23,689 nucleotides of DNA from an uncultured Collinsella sp. Lineage in GTDB: Bacteria > Actinomycetota > Coriobacteriia > Coriobacteriales > Coriobacteriaceae. Numbering within the stretch: position 1 is the first letter of the stretch; each line of letters starts with the position of its first letter. The DNA lies in the NCBI GenBank assembly GCA_902461085.1, contig CABPWH010000029.1:1-23689 (forward strand). Reading direction: 5' to 3'. Under the pieces are notes generated by a model. It saw nothing but the letters and a program-made list of their open reading frames with translations, was not told where the DNA came from and did no database searches. The position numbers and the translations under genes were made by a program. Below are positions 8,069 to 14,294 of this stretch, in pieces.

Positions 8069-9821
8069 GGTCTAGGTATCCTCTCACGTCTGCTTCGTAG
8101 TCCTCAATAATCTGCGGCCCTGCCGCGCTAAATTCAATTACGGTGTCGCCCACCAGGTCAAAGAGCGCCTCGTTGATGGTATCGACGAGCATGTCCTCGC
8201 TCTGCCCCGATTGCACTGCCGCCGATTCCGCCTGTACTGCGTTGTGCTCGAGCAGTGCGCTGAGATAGGCGTTTGCGGCAGGCGCGAGTTCGTTTGTGGG
8301 GTCAGCGGGCGCAGCAGCTGCGAACGCGGGCGTCGGCGCGAGAAGCGGTGCCACGACACCAAACTGTTCGGTGGATATGGTCGGCTCGTCGGTCAAGTCC
8401 TGCCGAATGGGTGCCACGACCGGTTCGACAGTCGCGTCGGCTACGGGCTCGGCTTCCGGTTGCCCTGAGTCCGCTGCCTCGGCTTCTGCGGATGCGTCGT
8501 CCTCGCGCTCTTCGTCGATCAAAAGCGCTTCGCGCGTTTGCGCAGCGGCGCTCCGAATGTGCCCCAGCTGACTCAGATCGATATCGATCTTGACGGGCTG
8601 GTGTGCGGCGTCCCACGAGAGCCATGCCACAATCTCGTCATCGATAATCTTGGCCAGATATTTGGGGACCTTTTCTTCCTTAAGGGGATGGGCGGGGTCC
8701 AGCGCCAGGCGCAGGCGTTGGTCGCAGGCGCGCATCATTTCACCGAGCTTGCTGCTCTTTTGCCTACTACCGTGGATACGCATGCATTCCCAAAAGCCGT
8801 TTTGGCAACGGTAGATATGGATAGGATCCAGGCGGTATTCGCAGTCCTCGTGGCGCTCGGGCGCAAAGAATACGGCCGAGGCAAACATGGTGTAGGGCAT
8901 GGCCGTCTCCTCCCCAAATAAACTCGCCACGATGCCGGTCTTTCGGTGCGTGTCATAGTAGCGCGCCATACGGACATACACGGCGCATGCCACGTGGCGC
9001 AGATCGCGGTGGTGGCTGCGGTCGAGCCGCGAGTTACTTAGGTTGTACGTGGAGAGGGCGTTGATGGCGGCCATGAGTCGCTCCTCGCGCACCTCATCGG
9101 GCGGAAGGGGGAGCGTGGGCTCGGAGGTTTTGCGACGTTTGGGGGTCTGGCCGGACGGTGCCGGTGCCGGTACAAGGTCTCGTGCCGCGCGCAGCAGCTC
9201 GATAAGGGCGTTATCGAACATGACGGTTTTAGAGTCGCGAAGCAGCTTGGGGTCGAGCCCATGGAATACGGCGTAATCCTGCAACCACACGCGTGCAAAC
9301 CGATCGATGCCGGGCTCGAAGGCGCGATAGGCATCCCAAAAAGCCTTGATCTTGTTAAAACCATCGAGCGGATTATCTACGCCAATGCCGCAAATCAGCT
9401 CATAGAGATACAGAAAGGCAAAGGACGTAGACGTTTCCTCGACAGTTCCGCGGCGCACTTGGGCGCGCCAGGTAAAATAGCCGCGCAGCTGCCGATCGCT
9501 CATGGCGTTGTAGGTGGGAAAGTACGACTTAAAGGTGCCGTTGTAGGGGCAGTCGTCCTCAAAGTCGGCCATCAGCAGGCCTTGGCGGTAGAAAAGCTCG
9601 GCTTCCGAAAGCCAGCGACCTGCGCCGCCTTTGGGGTCATCCTGCCAGCGCGATATCTCGCGCATCTTGCGGTACTGGTCGGGGAGGAAGTTCTGCATCT
9701 GTCGGCCGGTCTTGAGAATCGGCTCGTCTGCGTAGACTTCATGTGAGAAGCGGGCAGACTGATGGGTCCGGGCCTCGGCCATAATGCGCTCGATGAGCAT
9801 CTTGATGTCCTGGTCGGCCAC
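8061..9821 (-). CDS. TerB-N / TerB-C domain protein (first gene of the cassette)
   Basis: The 586-aa soluble protein has a TerB-N region at roughly 45-260 (landmarks FPTYNAMSDRQLRGYFTWRA, then FAFLYLYELICGIG). A middle region contains HHRDLRHVACAVYVRMARYY. An acidic, Ala/Pro-rich linker follows at about 450-525, and the C-terminal segment (DTINEALFDLVGDTVIEF ... IIEDYEADVRGYL) fits TerB-C. The GTG start follows GAGAGGAG at good spacing. These domains share a name with tellurite-resistance TerB, but in this architecture they were linked by comparative genomics to DNA-processing operons rather than to tellurite. Gene order TerB, ATPase, helicase with overlap suggests one complex. The exact biochemical role is not known. 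Confidence 0.82.
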   Translation of the reverse strand: MADQDIKMLIERIMAEARTHQSARFSHEVYADEPILKTGRQMQNFLPDQYRKMREISRWQDDPKGGAGRWLSEAELFYRQGLLMADFEDDCPYNGTFKSYFPTYNAMSDRQLRGYFTWRAQVRRGTVEETSTSFAFLYLYELICGIGVDNPLDGFNKIKAFWDAYRAFEPGIDRFARVWLQDYAVFHGLDPKLLRDSKTVMFDNALIELLRAARDLVPAPAPSGQTPKRRKTSEPTLPLPPDEVREERLMAAINALSTYNLSNSRLDRSHHRDLRHVACAVYVRMARYYDTHRKTGIVASLFGEETAMPYTMFASAVFFAPERHEDCEYRLDPIHIYRCQNGFWECMRIHGSRQKSSKLGEMMRACDQRLRLALDPAHPLKEEKVPKYLAKIIDDEIVAWLSWDAAHQPVKIDIDLSQLGHIRSAAAQTREALLIDEEREDDASAEAEAADSGQPEAEPVADATVEPVVAPIRQDLTDEPTISTEQFGVVAPLLAPTPAFAAAAPADPTNELAPAANAYLSALLEHNAVQAESAAVQSGQSEDMLVDTINEALFDLVGDTVIEFSAAGPQIIEDYEADVRGYLDHE

Positions 9822-9857
9822 CGCTTCTCCTCTCGAACGCAGCTACGGTGACCTCAT

Positions 9858-9863
9858 ATCATA
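9858..9863 (-). promoter_or_regulatory. Possible extended -10 promoter of the TerB cassette
   Basis: On the minus strand TGCTATGAT forms an extended -10 (TGn plus TATGAT), 37 bases before the GTG of the TerB gene, inside the 87-bp gap after the DUF554 gene. The -35 is poor (CGAACA at 17 bases). It suggests that the cassette can be transcribed on its own. Confidence 0.4.
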
Positions 9864-9908
9864 GCACAGCATCAAACAGATGTTCGAGATACCGCTGTGT
9901 TGATAGAT

Positions 9909-10625
9909 TTAGAACAGGAGGGCGTAGATGACGGCGATGACGACGGAGGGAAGCATATTGGCCGTGCGGAAGGTCTGAGGACGGATGAGGTTGACGCCGA
10001 CGCAGAAGATGAGCATGGAGCCTACGAGCGAAAGGCTGTCGAGGGCTGCCGTAGTCATGATGGGGGAGAGTGCGCCGGCAAACAGCGTGATCGTCCCCTG
10101 GAACACGGCGACGGGCAGGGCGGAGAAAATGCAGCCGCGTCCGAGCGACGCCGTCATGGTGCAGACGATGATGCAGTCCAATGCGCCTTTCAGGGCAAGC
10201 GTTGACCAGTCACCGAGCAGGCCGTCCTGGATCGATCCCACAATGGCCATGGCGCCGATGCACACGGTGAGTGAAGTCGAGACAAAAGCGTTGGTGAACC
10301 CGTTATCGCCCTCACTGCCAGTCTTGCGCTTGAGCCATTCGCCAAGGTTCTCGATGGCGGCTTCCAAGTTGACGGCCTCGCCGATGAGCGAGCCGAGGGC
10401 GAACGAGACGATGAGCATGGTGGTGCCGGTGGTCGCTAGCGCCTTCCCATCGATAAGGAGCATCTTTTGCATGGTGCCGCCAAGGCCGATAAACAGGACG
10501 CACAGCCCCGATGCTTTCATGAGCGTGTCTTGGATGCGCGGTGTAATGAAGCGGCCGCCCGCTAATCCCAAAAGACCGCCCGCAACTAAAAGCACAACGT
10601 TGATGATTGTTCCCAAGCCCGGCAT
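9909..10625 (-). CDS. DUF554-family integral membrane protein
   Basis: The 238-aa protein is almost entirely membrane helices rich in Gly, Ala, Leu and Ile, beginning MPGLGTIINVVLLVAGGLLG. A polar loop EAAIENLGEWLKRKTGSEGD lies between helices. Its sequence fits DUF554 (YdfK-like) proteins of about 230 residues, whose substrate is unknown. The start is set at 10625 because AGGAGGG lies just before this ATG; the longer frame adds 23 residues that do not look like a membrane-protein N-terminus. It lies upstream of the TerB cassette on the same strand, but 87 bp and a possible promoter separate them. Confidence 0.85.
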   Translation of the reverse strand: MPGLGTIINVVLLVAGGLLGLAGGRFITPRIQDTLMKASGLCVLFIGLGGTMQKMLLIDGKALATTGTTMLIVSFALGSLIGEAVNLEAAIENLGEWLKRKTGSEGDNGFTNAFVSTSLTVCIGAMAIVGSIQDGLLGDWSTLALKGALDCIIVCTMTASLGRGCIFSALPVAVFQGTITLFAGALSPIMTTAALDSLSLVGSMLIFCVGVNLIRPQTFRTANMLPSVVIAVIYALLF

Positions 10626-10694
10626 GAGCCCTCCTGTATTGATGCCAACGTGGCAATCGTAGCAGAGTGGAATGCGAGGTACATCGCGACTCAT

Positions 10695-10723
10695 CTAATA
10701 CGTTATATAAGTGGCATTAGCAA
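10695..10723 (-). promoter_or_regulatory. Possible sigma-A-type promoter of the DUF554 gene
   Basis: On the minus strand TTGCTA (10718-10723) and TATTAG (10695-10700) are 17 bases apart, each matching four of six consensus bases. The site lies about 70 bases before the DUF554 start. Confidence 0.4.
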
Positions 10724-10743
10724 CGACGCGCAGCATTTAAGCC

Positions 10744-12174
10744 TCAGGTGGTTGTCGGGACATAGGGATAGTATTCAAAACGCAGTGTCATAAGCCGCTG
10801 CGGGGATTCAATAGCCGCGGCGATGATATTGGCATCGCGGGCACGATCAAACCCTTCGAGCTCGATCTGGTACGAGACGTCTTGCATAATGTCCAGACGT
10901 CGCCAGGCTAGGAGTGTGTCACCATCGAATTCCAAGGTCTTGCCTCCGTCTGGAGCAACGGCGTATAGACGCAGCTTGGCGGTGGTTGCAGGGTCGACAA
11001 CTGTGACCTTTTTAATTTCGTTTCGAGTATTCTTGGCGCCCAACAAGGTGAGCAGTGTTGGGGCCACGACCTCGCCCGATGGCAAAAAGACGACTTCGAT
11101 GGATTCAGGAAATGCGATGATAGCCGACTTGCGGACGGGCTGATTGGCGGCGGCAACTTCGATGTTCGCAGCGTCGATGACCTCTGTGTGGTCGAGCGCG
11201 GCAAGCACGCAGCAGTTACCTTCATCGATCTCTTGAGGATCAGCAAGCCCCAGATTGTCCGCGAGCTCGGGATCGTTTGGATCGGCAGCGGGCTCATTCA
11301 GCGCTTCGAAAGAAGCTGGGACGTTGTTTGTCGGCGACGGCGTGTCGCCCGCACCTGCTTCTTTATCCGTGCTCTCCTCTTGTATGGTTGCGTTGATGGA
11401 TTCGTCGTTTGAGGGGAGCGTCTTGGCGTCAAGCGCGGAGGGGAGAATTCCGATGGCTCCGGATCCGTTCCACTCCATTTCGAGAAGCGCCGGGTCGGCA
11501 AGAATGCGTTGCCTGCTTTGCGCGTGGGCATCGATTTCAATAGGGCCTGCCTCTATCCCTCGTGTAAGGCTGAGTGATCCGGCTGGCTTCTCGAAATGAG
11601 CGTCTGTGTCTTTGGTGCTGACGGCGTAGAACAGCAGGGACGCTCCTCCCGCCGCGATGGCATCGGTGCCGGCTTTGGTCAGCCGCAACGATGCCGTGAA
11701 TGAGAGGGTGGGCTGCGCATCGTCTGCATTCGCGGCGGCGCAGCCCAGACATATACCGCCTCCTTTCTCGAAAAACGCACCGTCGAAGGCGACCTTCGCT
11801 CCGTTCGCCGAGTCATCGACCGAAGCGATGTCGATGCGCAGCTCTAAATTGCATGGATCGCCATCTGCATCGAGCACAACCGAGCGCCATGTGCAGACGG
11901 CGCACCCCGCCTGGGAGCCGTTTGCCTTGTTCGAACGATTGATATCCACGACTATCGAGCCGTCCGTATTACGACGAAGGCATCCCGAGGTCGAGATTGC
12001 GGCCTGTGCGATCGAAAAACGCTTGCACGCAATGGCGCTCGGCGGATTTGGTGCGGAGCTTAGGGCTGCTGGTAAGGAGTCTGCCATGGCGGGAGTCGCC
12101 CAAGCGGCGACAGGCGTTCCGGTTGCGAGCGCGCCGCAGAGTGCGACGACGGGCAAAAGGTTCTTCGATGCCAT
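10744..12174 (-). CDS. Secreted cysteine-containing protein of unknown function
   Basis: The 476-aa protein has a signal peptide (basic start, hydrophobic core, likely cut after AMA near residue 31). The N-terminal domain holds seven cysteines between residues 50 and 145, including two CxxC pairs (GCAVC at 91-94 and CLGC at 142-145), which suggests disulfides or metal binding. A low-complexity acidic Asn/Pro/Asp linker (about 240-310) leads to a C-terminal beta-rich domain (EVVFLPSGEVVAPT ... LRFEYYPYV). No LPXTG motif or terminal helix is present, so it is probably released or held by a partner. AAGGAGA precedes the ATG. It is the last gene of the envelope operon. I do not recognise the family. 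Confidence 0.75.
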   Translation of the reverse strand: MASKNLLPVVALCGALATGTPVAAWATPAMADSLPAALSSAPNPPSAIACKRFSIAQAAISTSGCLRRNTDGSIVVDINRSNKANGSQAGCAVCTWRSVVLDADGDPCNLELRIDIASVDDSANGAKVAFDGAFFEKGGGICLGCAAANADDAQPTLSFTASLRLTKAGTDAIAAGGASLLFYAVSTKDTDAHFEKPAGSLSLTRGIEAGPIEIDAHAQSRQRILADPALLEMEWNGSGAIGILPSALDAKTLPSNDESINATIQEESTDKEAGAGDTPSPTNNVPASFEALNEPAADPNDPELADNLGLADPQEIDEGNCCVLAALDHTEVIDAANIEVAAANQPVRKSAIIAFPESIEVVFLPSGEVVAPTLLTLLGAKNTRNEIKKVTVVDPATTAKLRLYAVAPDGGKTLEFDGDTLLAWRRLDIMQDVSYQIELEGFDRARDANIIAAAIESPQRLMTLRFEYYPYVPTTT

Positions 12175-12192
12175 GGGGTCTCCTTAGCTAAT

Positions 12193-12474
12193 TTAGTGCG
12201 GCCTGTCCGTGTTTTGTTTCTGACTGCGTTTGATGTGCAGACCGAGGCCGGCGGTGCCCGCGCCTGCTGCTGTGGCGCCTGCTGCCAAGAGCCATCGTCT
12301 GTCGCCTGTCTGCGCCAACGGTTCCTCGCGGTCGCCGCGGTCGAGCTCCGAGAGGTCGACCGTCACTTGCGTGGCGGCCTGCGCCTGTTCTTGCTGGGCA
12401 AAGGCCATGGCTGGCCCAAACGCTAGGATGCTGACGGCGGCGGCCAGGGCGACAGCCTTATGCCGTGTGCGCAC
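12193..12474 (-). CDS. Very small LAXTG-type sortase substrate
   Basis: The 93-aa protein has a signal peptide (about 1-27, ending AMAFA), a mature stretch of only about 25 residues, then LAQTG at 53-57, a hydrophobic helix and a basic tail (HIKRSQKQ). LAXTG is the variant signal recognised by class E sortases of high-GC Gram-positives. I placed the start at GTG 12472-12474, which gives a normal basic n-region and a 17-base overlap with the previous gene. An upstream TTG at 12504 (103 aa) is possible, and neither has a strong ribosome site. The tiny exposed part suggests an anchor or base subunit for the neighbouring secreted proteins (inference). Confidence 0.7.
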   Translation of the reverse strand: MRTRHKAVALAAAVSILAFGPAMAFAQQEQAQAATQVTVDLSELDRGDREEPLAQTGDRRWLLAAGATAAGAGTAGLGLHIKRSQKQNTDRPH

Positions 12475-13057
12475 CGGGCTCGACCGTCCAGGTGATCGTT
12501 GCAACCTGATCGCCTTCGCCGGTTACGCGGAAGATGTCGCGCGTGACGCGGGCGACGTTTCCGCTTGTCTTGAGCTTAATTTTGTCCTTGCCGCCGGCAA
12601 TGCCCTGGTAGCCCATGTCGAAGGCTGCGTTCTTGGAAAGATCGAGGCCCGTCCCCTGCGTTGCGGCGCTGGCGTTCTGGAGTGCGCCGTCGGGGCCGAC
12701 CTTAAAGTCGATGGAGTTCTGCGCGGTTCCGGCCTTGGCGTCGGCAGCAATGGTCCAGGTGTTCATGGCGTCGATCTTCATGTTGGTGACATGGATGCCG
12801 TAGGCCGAATGATTGTCGATGGTGGTCGCGTCTTCTGAGGGGCCCTGAAGCGTGCCGTCGGCCTTGGCGACGAAGGGAATAACCGTCGGAACTTTGAACT
12901 CAACGTTGTCGATCTCGGTCCTGACCATTACTTTCGTGGTTCCAACGCGCCCGGCCGCCATAGCTGGCGTCGGGACGGCACCCATTGCGAGCGCGAGCGC
13001 GAGCCCTGCGCCCACGACGAGCGCTCTGGCTCCGTTCATGTTCCTGGTGATGTCCAT
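12458..13057 (-). CDS. Secreted beta-rich surface protein of unknown function
   Basis: The 199-aa protein has a long signal peptide (likely cut after AMA near residue 34). The mature part begins with a motif common in coriobacterial surface proteins (VPTVIPFVAKADGTLQGPS, then IHVTNMKID) and ends in a beta strand pattern IFRVTGEGDQVATITWTVEPG. It has no cysteines and no sorting signal. AAAGGA precedes the ATG. The last 17 bases overlap the start of the LAXTG gene. Without its own anchor it is probably retained by another wall-linked protein, for which the adjacent LAXTG peptide is the obvious candidate (inference). It recalls WxL-like or minor pilin folds, but I cannot assign it firmly. Confidence 0.75.
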   Translation of the reverse strand: MDITRNMNGARALVVGAGLALALAMGAVPTPAMAAGRVGTTKVMVRTEIDNVEFKVPTVIPFVAKADGTLQGPSEDATTIDNHSAYGIHVTNMKIDAMNTWTIAADAKAGTAQNSIDFKVGPDGALQNASAATQGTGLDLSKNAAFDMGYQGIAGGKDKIKLKTSGNVARVTRDIFRVTGEGDQVATITWTVEPGAHTA

Positions 13058-13077
13058 GGTCGTTCCTTTCTATTCGC

Positions 13078-13094
13078 CGCGGGCCGTCCCCGCG
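13078..13094 (-). promoter_or_regulatory. GC-rich intercistronic hairpin before the 199-aa gene
   Basis: CGCGGG (13078-13083) and CCCGCG (13089-13094) pair perfectly with a 5-base loop, about 20 bases before the start of the secreted-protein gene. There is no T run. A role in mRNA processing or stability, raising expression of the downstream structural genes, is possible. Confidence 0.35.
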
Positions 13095-13146
13095 ATGATT
13101 GGACGAATGCTGGTGAATTGTGTGCGGTGCCGCGTCGGCCGGAAGG

Positions 13147-13656
13147 CTAGTTCTCGGCTTGCTCAACCCGTACCTTGACACGTGTCGGATTGCCGTGGCT
13201 GTCGAGGGTCTTTGCATCGAGTGCCTGGATCTCGATGTACGCCTCGCCTTCTTTGATGTCGCCGGCGGGGCACGTTTCGATTGTCTTGCCGGTCTCGACC
13301 ACACCGGATTCGTACATGGTCTCATCGTTTTGGATGACGCGGAATCGCTGGGGAAATTTATTGTCTTGGACGTTTTGCACGTTGACGCGCAGCTTACCGT
13401 CCTCCTGCAGCTGAGCGACCGGTGCGACCGAAATCGTCATCATGTTGTCGCGGACGATGGCGTCGAGCTCATCTTGGATTTCCTGGTGCGTTTTGCCCTC
13501 GGCCGTCGTAACCGAAGCGCCCGCCTCGGGTACGGGCTGCGACTGCCAAGCGTATAGTCCTACGGCGACAAGGGCACAGACGATGGCCAAGCAGGCAACG
13601 ATGAGCTTCTTGCGACGACCCAGGCCTGCAAAGTGGGGTGGCTTCTTCGCGCTCAT
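13147..13656 (-). CDS. Signal-anchored extracytoplasmic protein of unknown function
   Basis: The 169-aa protein has a basic cytoplasmic N-terminus (MSAKK ... GRRKK), one membrane helix at about residues 18-38, and an extracytoplasmic domain with alternating beta strands (LRVNVQNVQDN, FRVIQNDETMYESG, YIEIQALDAKT, RVKVRVEQAEN). A frame 106 codons longer exists, but its extra part is the antisense-like, Arg-rich shadow of the preceding gene. The ATG at 13656 overlaps the previous stop as ATGA. The domain may be a ligand- or partner-binding Ig-like sandwich; no family recognised. Confidence 0.75.
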   Translation of the reverse strand: MSAKKPPHFAGLGRRKKLIVACLAIVCALVAVGLYAWQSQPVPEAGASVTTAEGKTHQEIQDELDAIVRDNMMTISVAPVAQLQEDGKLRVNVQNVQDNKFPQRFRVIQNDETMYESGVVETGKTIETCPAGDIKEGEAYIEIQALDAKTLDSHGNPTRVKVRVEQAEN

Positions 13657-13949
13657 GCGGCATCCTTGGCGGTGTAGATGCGCGCAAAGGTGGACGGGTT
13701 CGCTCCAAAGAGCATGTGAAGCATCAGGCGGCGCGAGTAGACGAGCTCTTCGAAGTCGGGAGGGAACTCGATGTCGTGGATATGCGCGATGTGGTGGGCG
13801 AGCGCCGAGAACGACTCGGGGCTGCAGATCACATCGGTGGTAACGTGGTAGACCGTCGTATCGGGGAATGCCTCTTCGTCGAAAGGCAGGAGATGGGGAT
13901 CGTCGTCGACTTCGATGGCGATGCCGTACTGGGGCCAGTAATATGCCAT
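13653..13949 (-). CDS. Small cytoplasmic protein of unknown function (first gene of the envelope operon)
   Basis: The 98-aa protein has no signal or membrane helix. It starts MAYYWPQYGIAIEVDDDP and contains several His residues (HHIAHIHDIEF). The opening WPxYGIAIEVDDD, followed by strands and helices, is reminiscent of the catalytic beta strand of DUF559/Vsr-like PD-(D/E)XK nucleases, but the protein is too short for a complete domain and a Lys motif is not obvious, so I do not call it a nuclease. GGGAGG precedes the ATG. It overlaps the next gene by four bases, so it is co-translated with surface proteins despite being cytoplasmic. Confidence 0.65.
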   Translation of the reverse strand: MAYYWPQYGIAIEVDDDPHLLPFDEEAFPDTTVYHVTTDVICSPESFSALAHHIAHIHDIEFPPDFEELVYSRRLMLHMLFGANPSTFARIYTAKDAA

Positions 13950-14294
13950 GGGAACCTCCCTGCTTCTGGGTCAAAACCTCTATCGGTTTTGGCTGTCGAC
14001 GCCGACCGTATCAGCCGCTACTTGACCAATTTCTGACCAAATGCTTGACGGATTGGCGTCTCCGCAGGTAAAAGGCGGCAAAAAATACTCCAACTTTTTT
14101 CAAGCGACAATCGCGCGGTCGGCGACGGCGGGGCCATATGTGTCAAAAGCATCGTCTGCCGAGGAAATCAAGCCGCTCGCCGAATTGCACGAACGTAAAA
14201 ATCGCCAATTATGGAGACGGTCTCGAACACGTCGACGAAACGATGCGGTAACATCTCCCTGCAAACACTGTAGTTAGCTAAAGGGGGAGTTCGC
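13950..14294. other. 345-bp divergent intergenic region
   Basis: This region separates the envelope operon (minus) from the hydroxyacid dehydrogenase operon (plus). It holds a small hairpin at 13972-13991 (CAAAACC / GGTTTTG), a run of TGACC half-sites at 14023-14051, A- and T-rich tracts at 14083-14100, and a GAGACGGTCTC palindrome near 14214. A 78-codon plus-strand frame at 14041-14277 lacks a convincing ribosome site and any domain. The last bases carry AAGGGGGAG, the ribosome site for the GTG at 14295. Promoters for both operons must lie here, but I cannot place them securely. Confidence 0.6.
14023..14051 (+). promoter_or_regulatory. Candidate operator: tandem TGACCAA half-sites
   Basis: TGACCAA occurs at 14023-14029 and again at 14034-14040, 11 bases apart, and a related TGACGG follows at 14046-14051, 12 bases on. 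Repeats at about one helical turn are typical of tandem regulator binding. They lie about 75-100 bases upstream of the envelope operon start. The regulator is unknown. Confidence 0.3.

Noticed and set aside
6947..8110. 387-codon plus-strand frame opposite the BrxD-like ATPase gene
   Set aside because: The opposite strand encodes Walker A and B motifs in a conserved protein. This frame has no recognisable domain and is an antisense shadow.
8061..9821. Tellurite resistance as the function of the TerB-domain gene
   Set aside because: No terC, terD, terA or terZ genes are nearby, and the TerB-N/TerB-C architecture with ATPase and helicase points to a different, DNA-linked role.
4146..9821. A complete BREX or DISARM defence locus
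   Set aside because: No methyltransferase, PglZ-type phosphatase, BrxC, BrxL or phospholipase-D-like gene is present; only the ATPase and helicase families are shared.
13657..13974. 106-codon N-terminal extension of the 169-aa envelope protein
   Set aside because: The extension is Arg/His/Pro-rich and out of frame with the real 98-aa gene. The ATGA overlap at 13653-13656 marks the true start.
14041..14277. 78-codon plus-strand frame in the intergenic region
   Set aside because: It has no ribosome site, no domain and no neighbour overlap. I kept the region as intergenic but flagged it as a finding.
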